DNA of 16,022 nucleotides from an uncultured Collinsella sp. (lineage in GTDB: Bacteria; Actinomycetota; Coriobacteriia; Coriobacteriales; Coriobacteriaceae). The notes below the pieces were generated by a model that was given only the letters and a program-made list of their open reading frames with translations, had not been told where the DNA came from and searched no databases. The DNA lies in the NCBI GenBank assembly GCA_900547855.1, contig URIK01000026.1, positions 1 to 16,022 of the forward strand. Reading direction: 5' to 3'. The position numbers and the translations under genes are program-made. This document shows positions 7,282 through 14,332 of the stretch, piece after piece (the first letter of the stretch is position 1; every line of letters starts with the position of its first letter).

Positions 7282-8535
7282 TTAATCGTTGAAGCGGGAT
7301 TGGCGGCCGAAGGAAAGGGCGGTGTCGCCGAATTTGTCTCGGACGGCGTCGATGGCGACGGAGAGGTCGCGGCGGTCGCTGGATTGGGCTCCGCGGTCAT
7401 CGATCTCGCAGAACAGGTCAGTCTGGATGCCGCCTTGGTGGTCGAAGTCGCTCATGCCGATGCCCGCTAAGCGAACATGCATACCATCCTGCCAGATGTT
7501 GTCGAGCAGTTCGAGTGCAACCGCCACGAAGATGTTCTCATCGTCGGTCGGATGAGGCAGCCGGCGCTGTGCCGTACGCCCGCTGCCATACGAATACTTA
7601 AGCTTGAGCGTTACCGTGGCACCCGTCAGCCCCTGACGGCGCAGGCGGCGTCCCACTGACTCTCCCAACAGCGCAATCGCCGCCTCAATATCCCCACGCT
7701 CAGTTAAATCTTTAGCAAAGGTGCGCTCGTTGCTTACCGATTTAACCTCGCGTTCCTCGTCCAGGCTCGTGACCTCAGAAGCCTCGAGTCCCAGCGCACG
7801 CTGGCGCATGCGTTCGCCGTTGACGCCAAAAATAGAGGCCAAGGTGGATTCCGGTGCACGTGATAGCTCTCCGAGGGTGTAGATGCGCATGCGGCGCAGT
7901 CGCTCCTCGGCCGAGCGCCCGATGCCGCTCATGGCAGATACCGGCAGTGCGGCCAAAAAGCGCTGCTCGGTTCCGGGGCGCACGATGGTCAGCCCAAACG
8001 GCTTATCCCGCTCGCTTGCGATCTTTGCGACCGTCTTGTTGCAGCCCACGCCAATGGAGCACGTCACTCCCAGCGCTGCCACGCGGTCGCTTATACGCCG
8101 CGCAACCAGTAGCGGGTCTTCGGGCGCAAAGCGACCCGGTGTGATATCGATAAAGGCTTCGTCGATGGATACGCGCTCAACGCGCGGGGTCTCGTCGGCG
8201 AGAATCGCCATGACCTGCGCGCTCACCTCGCGGTAGCGATCAAAGTGCCCATGCGTCCAAATGGCTTGCGGACACAAGCGCCGCGCCTCGGCCGAGGCCA
8301 TGGCGGAGTGCACGCCAAAGCGACGTGCCTCATACGAACACGTGGACACGACGCCACGCGAATCGGCGTCTCCGCCCACGATGAGCGGCTTTCCTCGCCA
8401 TTCGGGATGATCGAGCATTTCCACGCTCGCAAAAAACGCATCAAGGTCCATGAGGCCAACCGCCGGACCCGTCCAGGGAGGCGGCGTGACGCCCATGGCA
8501 TCCTCATAACCGTATGTATGTTCGCGTCTTTCCAT
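7282..8535 (-). CDS. dinB: DNA polymerase IV (Y-family translesion polymerase)
   Basis: This 417-residue Y-family polymerase copies past damaged bases. Catalytic metal residues are D30 in MDLDAFFASVE and D125-E126 in SIDEAFID; F35 aligns with the steric gate residue of E. coli Pol IV. The Y68-E-A-R-R-F-G-V-H-S-A-M segment is the nucleotide-binding finger. Helix-hairpin-helix (PVSAMSGIGRSAEERLRRMRI) and little-finger regions follow. Q371-T-D-L-F375 fits the QxxLF beta-clamp-binding motif, placed well inside the C-terminus. Two starts are possible: ATG 8535, with little ribosome binding site, or Met14 (ATGGGC, nearest base 8496), preceded by GAGGAT. The family usually starts a few residues before MDLDAFF, so Met14 is credible. 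It is the only leftward gene here, splitting two rightward ribosomal clusters. Confidence 0.95.
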   Translation of the reverse strand: MERREHTYGYEDAMGVTPPPWTGPAVGLMDLDAFFASVEMLDHPEWRGKPLIVGGDADSRGVVSTCSYEARRFGVHSAMASAEARRLCPQAIWTHGHFDRYREVSAQVMAILADETPRVERVSIDEAFIDITPGRFAPEDPLLVARRISDRVAALGVTCSIGVGCNKTVAKIASERDKPFGLTIVRPGTEQRFLAALPVSAMSGIGRSAEERLRRMRIYTLGELSRAPESTLASIFGVNGERMRQRALGLEASEVTSLDEEREVKSVSNERTFAKDLTERGDIEAAIALLGESVGRRLRRQGLTGATVTLKLKYSYGSGRTAQRRLPHPTDDENIFVAVALELLDNIWQDGMHVRLAGIGMSDFDHQGGIQTDLFCEIDDRGAQSSDRRDLSVAIDAVRDKFGDTALSFGRQSRFND

Positions 8536-8579
8536 GTCATGAGTATACCGCGCAGCTCATGTGGGGTGCGTGTATGTGC

Positions 8580-8607
8580 TTGCAAATCCCGAATTCTTGT
8601 CTAAGAT
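8580..8607 (+). promoter_or_regulatory. Possible distal promoter of the rpsP cluster
   Basis: TTGCAA (8580-8585) and TAAGAT (8602-8607) are separated by 16 bases, each matching four of six consensus positions. It lies in the 201-bp gap between dinB and rpsP, on the rpsP strand. It is weaker in context than the pair at 8652-8680 and may be chance. Confidence 0.3.
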
Positions 8608-8651
8608 ATGGATTTGCCCTCGACTACACCGAAGAAGTTGGTCTCACGGAC

Positions 8652-8680
8652 TTCACCTGCCCGCGTCGATGGCGTATTAT
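8652..8680 (+). promoter_or_regulatory. Likely promoter of the rpsP-khpA-rimM-trmD-lepB cluster
   Basis: TTCACC (8652-8657) and TATTAT (8675-8680) are separated by 17 bases. The -10 box matches five of six consensus positions and sits in a locally AT-rich run that stands out from its surroundings. Transcription would start near 8687, giving a leader of about 50 bases before the rpsP start. That leader holds a small hairpin, GCAGC (8703-8707) with GCTGC (8713-8717), just before the ribosome binding site. Confidence 0.6.
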
Positions 8681-8736
8681 GTTCAACTGTTTGTTTGTAG
8701 TTGCAGCCTAAAGCTGCTTGGTTGGAGGAGTTTCCT

Positions 8737-9078
8737 TTGGCAGTCAAGATTCGCCTTGCTCGTCACGGCGCTAAGAAGCGTCCGTACTACCGTGTCGTCG
8801 TCGCCGATTCCCGCGCCCCGCGTGACGGTCGTATCATCGAGGAGGTTGGCCGCTACAACCCGATGACCGCCCCCAAGGCCATCAACCTCGACCTCGAGAA
8901 GATCGCCGACTGGCAGTCCAAGGGCGCTCAGCTCACCGACGCCGTCGCCGCTCTGGTCAAGGCCGCCAACGAGGGCGAGAAGACCGAGACCGTCGTCAAG
9001 AAGTCCAAGAAGCAGCTCGCCAAAGAGGCCGAGGCCGCTAAGGCTGCCGCTGAGGCCGCTGAGGGCGCCGAGGAGTAA
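8737..9078 (+). CDS. rpsP: 30S ribosomal protein S16
   Basis: This 113-residue protein opens MAVKIRLARHGAKKRPYYRVVVADSR, the S16 signature, followed by GRIIEEVGRYNP. The start is TTG 8737, chosen because GGAGGAG (8724-8730) lies six bases upstream and the next residues match the family. The open frame extends left to 8701 but would add non-conserved residues across that binding site. S16 is usually 80-90 residues. Here a Lys/Ala/Glu-rich tail from about residue 80 (KTETVVKKSKKQLAKEAEAAKAAAEAAEGAEE) is probably a helical or disordered extension. It is the first gene of a tight cluster; khpA follows after 3 bases. Confidence 0.97.
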   Translation: MAVKIRLARHGAKKRPYYRVVVADSRAPRDGRIIEEVGRYNPMTAPKAINLDLEKIADWQSKGAQLTDAVAALVKAANEGEKTETVVKKSKKQLAKEAEAAKAAAEAAEGAEE

Positions 9079-9081
9079 ATC

Positions 9082-9366
9082 GTGCCTGAGGTTGACGCTG
9101 CACAGCTCGAGGGTGAGGCAATGCTCTCAGATCGCATCGCCGATCTCGTCGAATATCTCGTTGTTCAGATCGTCGACGACCCGGATTCCGTGAGCCTTGA
9201 GGTCATCGATGGTGACGACGCCTCTACGATTGAGGTTTCGGTCGCCGAGGATGACGTCGCTAAGGTCATCGGCCGTCGTGGCCGTACCATCAAGGCCATT
9301 CGCACGCTCGCCCGTGCACTGGCCGCTCGCCTCGACACTGCTGTCGAGGTAGAGGTTCTGGGCTAG
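9082..9366 (+). CDS. khpA: KH-domain RNA-binding protein KhpA
   Basis: This 94-residue protein carries a single type II KH domain with the RNA-contacting GxxG loop in VIGRRGRTIKAIRTLARALA (about residues 58-77). KhpA proteins bind RNA, often with KhpB (Jag), and affect cell division and small RNA function; they are regularly encoded between rpsP and rimM. Two starts are plausible: GTG 9082, with GAGGAG (9070-9075) six bases upstream inside the end of rpsP, or ATG 9121, preceded by GAGGGTGAGG. The second gives 81 residues starting MLSDRIADLVEYLV, closer to the usual length. I give the longer form because its binding site is well spaced and couples it to rpsP. Confidence 0.92.
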   Translation: MPEVDAAQLEGEAMLSDRIADLVEYLVVQIVDDPDSVSLEVIDGDDASTIEVSVAEDDVAKVIGRRGRTIKAIRTLARALAARLDTAVEVEVLG

Positions 9367-9370
9367 GACC

Positions 9371-9892
9371 TTGAGGTCCCAGTACAAAAACATCGCCCGT
9401 GTGGTCAAGCCGCACGGAAGGAAGGGGGAGGTCCTCGCGCAGCCGCTGCGGGGGCTTCCTTCTGTATTAGAGCCGGGTATGCGCGTCGCACTGACGCCGC
9501 CGGCGCTCAAGCGCGACCGCTTTTGCACGGTCGTGTCCGTCACCGATACGGGCGATGGCGATCTGGTCTCGTTTGAGGGCATTGACGACTTGACGGCCGC
9601 CGAGGGCATCACGGGATGCTACGTGCTGGCAAATCGTGACGATTTTGAGCTCGATTCGCTCGACGCTGCCTATACCGACCTGATGGGTCGCGAGGTGGTC
9701 GACGAGCGCTTCGGTTTACTCGGCACGATCGTCGAGATCATGTCGACGCCCGCTAACGATGTTTGGGTTGTTGAGGGCGATCGGTACGGCGAGGTACTGA
9801 TTCCCGTGATCGAGCAGGTCGTGCTCGATCTTCCCGACACAGGAACAATTTCCGTCCACGTTATGGACGGCCTGATCGATATGGACAAGTAG
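9371..9892 (+). CDS. rimM: Ribosome maturation factor RimM
   Basis: This 173-residue, two-domain protein aids assembly of the 30S head near S19. The N-terminal barrel opens with IARVVKPHGRKGEVLAQPL (residues 8-26), matching the RimM HG-x-x-GE signature. The C-terminal PRC barrel (about 98-170) has VVDERFGLLGTIVEIMSTPANDVWVV and EVLIPVIEQVV. The start is TTG 9371, four bases after the khpA stop, with TAGGA (9364-9368) as a close and rather weak binding site. No upstream in-frame start is better. trmD follows after 10 bases, the conserved order. Confidence 0.95.
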   Translation: MRSQYKNIARVVKPHGRKGEVLAQPLRGLPSVLEPGMRVALTPPALKRDRFCTVVSVTDTGDGDLVSFEGIDDLTAAEGITGCYVLANRDDFELDSLDAAYTDLMGREVVDERFGLLGTIVEIMSTPANDVWVVEGDRYGEVLIPVIEQVVLDLPDTGTISVHVMDGLIDMDK

Positions 9893-9902
9893 GGAGGACA
9901 AC

Positions 9903-10661
9903 ATGCTGATCGAGACCCTTTCGGTCTTTCCCGAGATGTTTGAGCCCGTCATGTCCACATCGATCTTGGGCCGCGCCCGCAAGGCCGGCCTTTTTGATTT
10001 TAAGGCGTATAACCTGCGCGACTGGACGCACGACCGCCATCGTACCGTCGATGACGAGCCGTACGGCGGCGGGCAGGGCATGCTCATGAAGGTCGAGCCT
10101 ATTGCCGAGGCCATCGAGGCCATCAGCTCCGAGGGTCCCAAGCCCACCGTAGTGTTCTTCACCCCCTGTGGCGAGCCCTTTACGCAGCATGTGGCCGAGC
10201 GCCTGCTCAAAAGTGAGCGCCTGCTGTTTGTGTGCAGCCGCTACGAGGGCGTCGACGAGCGTGCGTATGCGTATGCCGATGAGCGTCTGTCGATCGGCGA
10301 CTACGTGCTTACGGGTGGCGAACTTCCCGCTATGGTCGTTGCCGATGCTGTTGTTCGCCTCATCCCCGGCGCTCTGGGAGATGAGATGAGCAACGTCGAC
10401 GAGTCCTTCTCGACCGCCGAGGACGGAGGCCTGCTCGAGTACGCGCAGTACACCCGTCCCGCCGAGTTCAACGGCGAGGGCGTGCCGCCGGTGCTCGTGA
10501 GTGGCGATCACGCCAAGGTCGATGCCTGGCGTCGCAAGAACGCCATCGAGCGCACCTGCCGCTGGCGTCCCGATCTGATCGAGACGGCGCGCCTTACGCC
10601 CCAGGAGCGTGCGTACGCGCAGGAGATTTTGGACGCTTCGTATTCGCAGAGCGAGGAGTGA
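9903..10661 (+). CDS. trmD: tRNA (guanine-N1-)-methyltransferase TrmD
   Basis: This 252-residue SPOUT-family enzyme methylates N1 of G37 next to the anticodon, using S-adenosylmethionine, and prevents +1 frameshifting. The knotted cofactor site is seen in CSRYEGVDER (residues 111-120) and LSIGDYVLTGGELPAMVVADAVVRLIPG. The catalytic segment around D174 (EDGGLLEYAQYTRPAEFNG) corresponds to the E. coli Asp169 region. The C-terminal helical domain contains VPPVLVSGDHAKVDAWRR. The start is ATG 9903 after GGGAGGA. The stop overlaps a candidate GTG start of lepB, and the lepB ribosome binding site is the last codons of trmD (GAGGAG). In most bacteria rplS follows trmD; here it does not. Confidence 0.97.
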   Translation: MLIETLSVFPEMFEPVMSTSILGRARKAGLFDFKAYNLRDWTHDRHRTVDDEPYGGGQGMLMKVEPIAEAIEAISSEGPKPTVVFFTPCGEPFTQHVAERLLKSERLLFVCSRYEGVDERAYAYADERLSIGDYVLTGGELPAMVVADAVVRLIPGALGDEMSNVDESFSTAEDGGLLEYAQYTRPAEFNGEGVPPVLVSGDHAKVDAWRRKNAIERTCRWRPDLIETARLTPQERAYAQEILDASYSQSEE

Positions 10662-10663
10662 GA

Positions 10664-11227
10664 ATGGTTCCATCGCAGCATTCCGCGTTGAGGGGCGCTT
10701 TTGAATGGATCGCGGTCATCGCGATCGCATTGGTCGCCACCTTCTTGATTCGCTCGTTTGTGGTCGAGCCCTTTGTGGTGCCCACCGGCTCCATGGAGTC
10801 CACGATCGAGATTGGCGACCAGATCCTGGCACAAAAGGTGAGCCTCGAGCTCGGTCAGCCCGTCAAGCAGGGCGATATCGTGGTGTTTCACAACCCCGAT
10901 GGCACCTCCGAGCATGATGTTCTTGTCAAGCGTGTTATTGCCACGGCCGGCCAGACGGTCGACCTGCAGGACGGCAAGGTGGTCGTTGACGGCCAGGCGC
11001 TCGACGAGGACTATACGACGGGCATGAGCTGGCCACTTTCGGTCCAAGCGCCCGGCGCTCAGGTAAGCTATCCCTACACCGTTCCCGACGGGTGCGTGTG
11101 GGTGATGGGCGACAACCGCGAAAACTCTGCCGACTCACGCTACTTTGGTCCCGTCGATCGCTCTAATTTGATCGCTGTGGCGCTTGTGCGCTACTGGCCG
11201 CTCAACCGCATCGGCGCTATCGACTAA
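10664..11227 (+). CDS. lepB: Signal peptidase I
   Basis: This 187-residue membrane-anchored serine protease removes signal peptides from exported proteins. One N-terminal transmembrane segment spans about residues 13-31 (FEWIAVIAIALVATFLIRSF). The catalytic Ser is S43 in PTGSMEST and the general-base Lys is K89 in DVLVKRVIATAGQ. The conserved VMGDNRENSADSRYFGPV box follows near residue 146. ATG 10664 is preferred over GTG 10658 because GAGGAG (10653-10658) is then five bases upstream; the GTG lies on that site and overlaps the trmD stop. It sits directly after trmD, where rplS is normally found. Confidence 0.96.
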   Translation: MVPSQHSALRGAFEWIAVIAIALVATFLIRSFVVEPFVVPTGSMESTIEIGDQILAQKVSLELGQPVKQGDIVVFHNPDGTSEHDVLVKRVIATAGQTVDLQDGKVVVDGQALDEDYTTGMSWPLSVQAPGAQVSYPYTVPDGCVWVMGDNRENSADSRYFGPVDRSNLIAVALVRYWPLNRIGAID

Positions 11228-11234
11228 AAACCGC

Positions 11235-11240
11235 TATAGT
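11235..11240 (+). promoter_or_regulatory. Possible -10 element upstream of glyQ
   Basis: TATAGT (11235-11240) lies in the 59-base gap between lepB and glyQ and resembles a -10 box. No convincing -35 is found at 16-18 bases upstream. The short gap rules out a full T-box leader, often present upstream of glyQS in Firmicutes. glyQS may have its own weak promoter or simply be read through from lepB. Confidence 0.25.
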
Positions 11241-11286
11241 ACAGTACCTAACCGTGTAATCGTTTCGACGAGGGGATATTAGAGGC

Positions 11287-12198
11287 ATGAACGCTTCATC
11301 GCTTTCCTTCCAAGACATCATCCTGTGCCTCCAGCAGTACTGGGGCGAGCAGGGCTGCGTCATTATGCAGCCCTATGACTCCGAGGTCGGTGCCGGTACC
11401 TTCCATACCGCGACCACGCTGCGCTCGCTTGGTCCCGCCGAGTGGCGCACCTGCTATGCGCAGCCCTGCCGCCGTCCCGCCGACGGCCGCTACGGCGAGA
11501 ACCCCAACCGCATGCAGCACTACTATCAGTTCCAGGTGCTCATCAAGCCCTCACCGGTCAACGCCCAGGAGCTCTACCTGGGGTCTCTTGCCGCCATTGG
11601 CCTGGACCCCAACGACCATGACGTCCGCTTTGTCGAGGACGACTGGGAGAGCCCGACGCTCGGCGCCTGGGGCCTTGGCTGGGAGGTCTGGCTCAATGGC
11701 ATGGAGGTCACGCAGTTTACGTACTTCCAGCAGGTGGGCGGCATCGAGGTCGACCCCGTGCCCGTCGAGATCACCTACGGCCTGGAGCGTATCGCCATGT
11801 ACGCCCAGGGCGTTAACTCGGTCTACGACCTGGTGTGGAGCTACCTGCCCGACGGCACGCCAATGACCTATGGCGACGTGTTCCTCGAGAACGAGCGCGA
11901 GTTCAGTGCCTATAACTTTGAGGTCGCCAACGTCGAGATGATGCGTCAGAAGTTTGACGACTACGAGGCCGAGTGCCATTCCTGCCTGGAGCGCAAGCTG
12001 CCGCTGCCGGCATATGACTGCGTCATGAAGTGCAGCCACGCTTTCAACCTGCTCGATGCCCGTGGCGCGCTGTCCGCGGTCGAGCGTGCCAACTACATCC
12101 TGCGCGTCCGCGCCGTCGCCAAGGCGTGCTGCGAGGCCTACATGGCCGAGGTCGCCGGAGTCAACGAGAATGCCGATCAGGAAGGCGAGGTGGCGTAA
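11287..12198 (+). CDS. glyQ: Glycyl-tRNA synthetase alpha subunit
   Basis: This 303-residue class II catalytic subunit of the bacterial alpha2beta2 glycyl-tRNA synthetase forms glycyl-adenylate and charges tRNA-Gly. The N-terminus (SFQDIILCLQQYWGEQGCVIMQPYDSEVGAGTFHTATTLRSLG) and the segment AQPCRRPADGRYGENPNRMQHYYQFQVLIKPSP, containing motif 2, are canonical. EITYGLERIAMYAQG is motif 3. The C-terminal helical region has ECHSCLERKLPLPAYDCVMKCSHAFNLLDARGALS. The start is ATG 11287 with an AGAGG just upstream and AGGGG further back. glyS follows 3 bases after the stop, giving coupled, balanced synthesis of the two subunits. Confidence 0.98.
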   Translation: MNASSLSFQDIILCLQQYWGEQGCVIMQPYDSEVGAGTFHTATTLRSLGPAEWRTCYAQPCRRPADGRYGENPNRMQHYYQFQVLIKPSPVNAQELYLGSLAAIGLDPNDHDVRFVEDDWESPTLGAWGLGWEVWLNGMEVTQFTYFQQVGGIEVDPVPVEITYGLERIAMYAQGVNSVYDLVWSYLPDGTPMTYGDVFLENEREFSAYNFEVANVEMMRQKFDDYEAECHSCLERKLPLPAYDCVMKCSHAFNLLDARGALSAVERANYILRVRAVAKACCEAYMAEVAGVNENADQEGEVA

Positions 12199-12201
12199 GC
12201 C

Positions 12202-14298
12202 ATGGCAGACGCTAAGGATTTCCTGTTTGAGATCGGTACGGAAGAAATGCCCTCCGCACCGCTGAACAATGCCGTCAAGCAGCTTGGCACCATGATCGCC
12301 AAGGGTCTCGACGAGGCCGGTCTGGCCCACGGCGAGGTCCGCGTGATCTCGAGCCCGCGCCGCCTGGCTGCGCTCGTTGCCGACGTCGCCACCGCGACCG
12401 ACGAGGTTCACGAGGTCAAGCGCGGCCCCGCGGCCAACATCGCCTTCGATGCCGACGGTAACGCCACCAAGGCCGCCCAGGGTTTCGCCCGCAAGTGCGG
12501 TGTGGCTGCCGAGGATCTGGTCCGTCGCGAGGACACCGACGGCCGTGAGTACGTCTTTGCCGAGAAGAACATTCCTTCCGCCCCGGCCACCCCGATCCTG
12601 ACGGCCCTGTGCGAGAAGACTATCGCTGGCCTGCAGTGGCCCAACTACCGCTCTCAGCGCTGGGGTCACGAGCATGCGACCTTTGTTCGTCCGGTCCGCT
12701 GGATCTGCTGCCTTCTGGGCGAGGACGTTGTGCCCGTGTCGTTTGCCGACGTGACGAGTGGCAACACCACGCGTGGTCATCGCGTGCTTGGCCCCGGTGA
12801 CCATGTGGTCGCCAGCCCCGCCGTCTACGAGCAGGTGCTCGAGGACGCCGGCGTGCTTTCTGCCGAGCGCCGTCGCGAGGCCATCCTTGCCGGTATCGCC
12901 GAGGTCGAGGCTGCCCGTCCCGGCTGCCATGTCGATACACCCAAGAAGGTCTTCGAGGAGGTCATCAACCTCTGCGAGTGGCCGACGGTGCTCGTCGGTA
13001 CCTTCGATGAGGAGTTCCTCAAGGTCCCGCACGAGATTATCTGCGAGTCCATGCTCACCAACCAGCGCTACTTCCCGATCTATGACGGCGAGGGCAAGCT
13101 CACGCGTGAGTTCGTGGTCGTCTCCAACAGCAAGCCCGAGAACGCCGAGCGCGTGATCGACGGCAACGAGCGCGTTGTGCGTGCCCGTCTGGACGATGCC
13201 AAGTTCTTCTACGAGGAGGACCTGAAGATCTCCCTCGACGAGTTCCGCGAGCGTCTGGCCAAGGTTGCCTTCCAGGAGAAGCTCGGTAGCGTGCTCGCCA
13301 AGTCCGAGCGCATCGAGCAGCTCGCGCTCGCTATCGCCCGCGAGGCTCATCTGGGCGCCCACCTTGCCGCCGATGCCGCTCGCGCCGCGCACCTGTGCAA
13401 GGCCGACCTGGTGTCCAACGCCGTTGTCGAGTTCACGAGCCAGCAGGGCGTGATGGGCGGTTATTACGCGACCGCGATGGGGGAGAACGACGAGGTCGCT
13501 CATGCTATCCGCGATCACTATCGTCCCCGCTTTGCCGGTGACGAGCTGCCTGAGGGCACCGCTGGCTGCATCGTGGCTTGCGCCGACAAGCTCGATACCA
13601 TCGCCGGTATCTTTGCCATCGGCGAGCCCCCGACCGGCTCCTCCGACCCCTACGCGCTGCGTCGTGCCGCTATCGGCATCATCAACATTCTGCGCGACCG
13701 TCTGCCGATCGACCCCACGTCGCTCATCGACTTCGCCCTCGAGCTCTATAGCGAGCAGGGCATTGAGTTCGACGCCGCCGAGGTCGCCGAGCAGGTTCGT
13801 GACTTCTTCCATGGCCGCCTGGTGAGCATGGCCCGCGACGAAAAGATCCCGGCCGATACCGTTGCCGCCGTCTCCGCGGTGCACATCATCGCCCCGTCCG
13901 TCTTCTTCGCCCGTTGCGCCGCCCTCGACGAGGCTCGCAAGAACGACGCCGAGACCTTCGACAACCTGGCTACCGCCTATGCCCGCGCCGCGCACATCTC
14001 CAAGCCCGAGCTGGGTGCGGAGTACGACCGCAGCCTGATGGGCGAGGTCGAGCTTGCGCTCGCCGACGCCTCCGAGGCTGCTCAGACCGCTGTCGATGCC
14101 GCCCTTGCTACCGAGGATTATCCGGCCGCATTTGCCGCCCTTGCCGCCCTGCGCGCCCCCATCGACCGCTTCTTCGACGAGGTCATGGTCATGGACAAGG
14201 ACGAGCAGCTTCGCGATAATCGCCTTAAGCTGCTCAACCGCTTCGAGGTCGTTTTCTCCGGCATCGCAAACATCGGTGAGCTTGCTCGCAAAAAGTAA
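12202..14298 (+). CDS. glyS: Glycyl-tRNA synthetase beta subunit
   Basis: This 698-residue beta subunit recognises tRNA-Gly and supports catalysis by GlyQ. It opens with FLFEIGTEEMPSAPLNNAVKQL, the family start, and has RGPAANIAFDADGNATKAAQGFARKCG near residue 75. The HD-like segment HLCKADLVSNAVVEFTSQQGVMGGYYA lies around residues 395-421. The C-terminal DALR-type anticodon-binding region ends FFDEVMVMDKDEQLRDNRLKLLNRFEVVFSGIANIGEL. The length is normal (about 680-700). Start ATG 12202 is 3 bases after the glyQ stop, with GGAAGGCGAGG inside the end of glyQ as ribosome binding site. Use of an alpha2beta2 enzyme, not the single-chain alpha2 type, is itself a lineage marker. Confidence 0.98.
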   Translation: MADAKDFLFEIGTEEMPSAPLNNAVKQLGTMIAKGLDEAGLAHGEVRVISSPRRLAALVADVATATDEVHEVKRGPAANIAFDADGNATKAAQGFARKCGVAAEDLVRREDTDGREYVFAEKNIPSAPATPILTALCEKTIAGLQWPNYRSQRWGHEHATFVRPVRWICCLLGEDVVPVSFADVTSGNTTRGHRVLGPGDHVVASPAVYEQVLEDAGVLSAERRREAILAGIAEVEAARPGCHVDTPKKVFEEVINLCEWPTVLVGTFDEEFLKVPHEIICESMLTNQRYFPIYDGEGKLTREFVVVSNSKPENAERVIDGNERVVRARLDDAKFFYEEDLKISLDEFRERLAKVAFQEKLGSVLAKSERIEQLALAIAREAHLGAHLAADAARAAHLCKADLVSNAVVEFTSQQGVMGGYYATAMGENDEVAHAIRDHYRPRFAGDELPEGTAGCIVACADKLDTIAGIFAIGEPPTGSSDPYALRRAAIGIINILRDRLPIDPTSLIDFALELYSEQGIEFDAAEVAEQVRDFFHGRLVSMARDEKIPADTVAAVSAVHIIAPSVFFARCAALDEARKNDAETFDNLATAYARAAHISKPELGAEYDRSLMGEVELALADASEAAQTAVDAALATEDYPAAFAALAALRAPIDRFFDEVMVMDKDEQLRDNRLKLLNRFEVVFSGIANIGELARKK

Positions 14299-14332
14299 GC
14301 CAGCCTGCGCATAAGCGCAAAAGGAGCCCCGC

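Noticed and set aside
8505..8530. SOS (LexA) operator near dinB (CGAAC half-site on the minus strand).
   Set aside because: Only one half-site is present; the inverted GTTCG partner at the expected spacing is missing.
11228..11286. T-box riboswitch upstream of glyQS.
   Set aside because: The 59-base gap is far too short, and no antiterminator-like structure or terminator T-run is present.
14299..14332. Terminator between glyS and the PDRP gene (TGCGC-ATAA-GCGCA).
   Set aside because: The stem is only five base pairs and no T-run follows.
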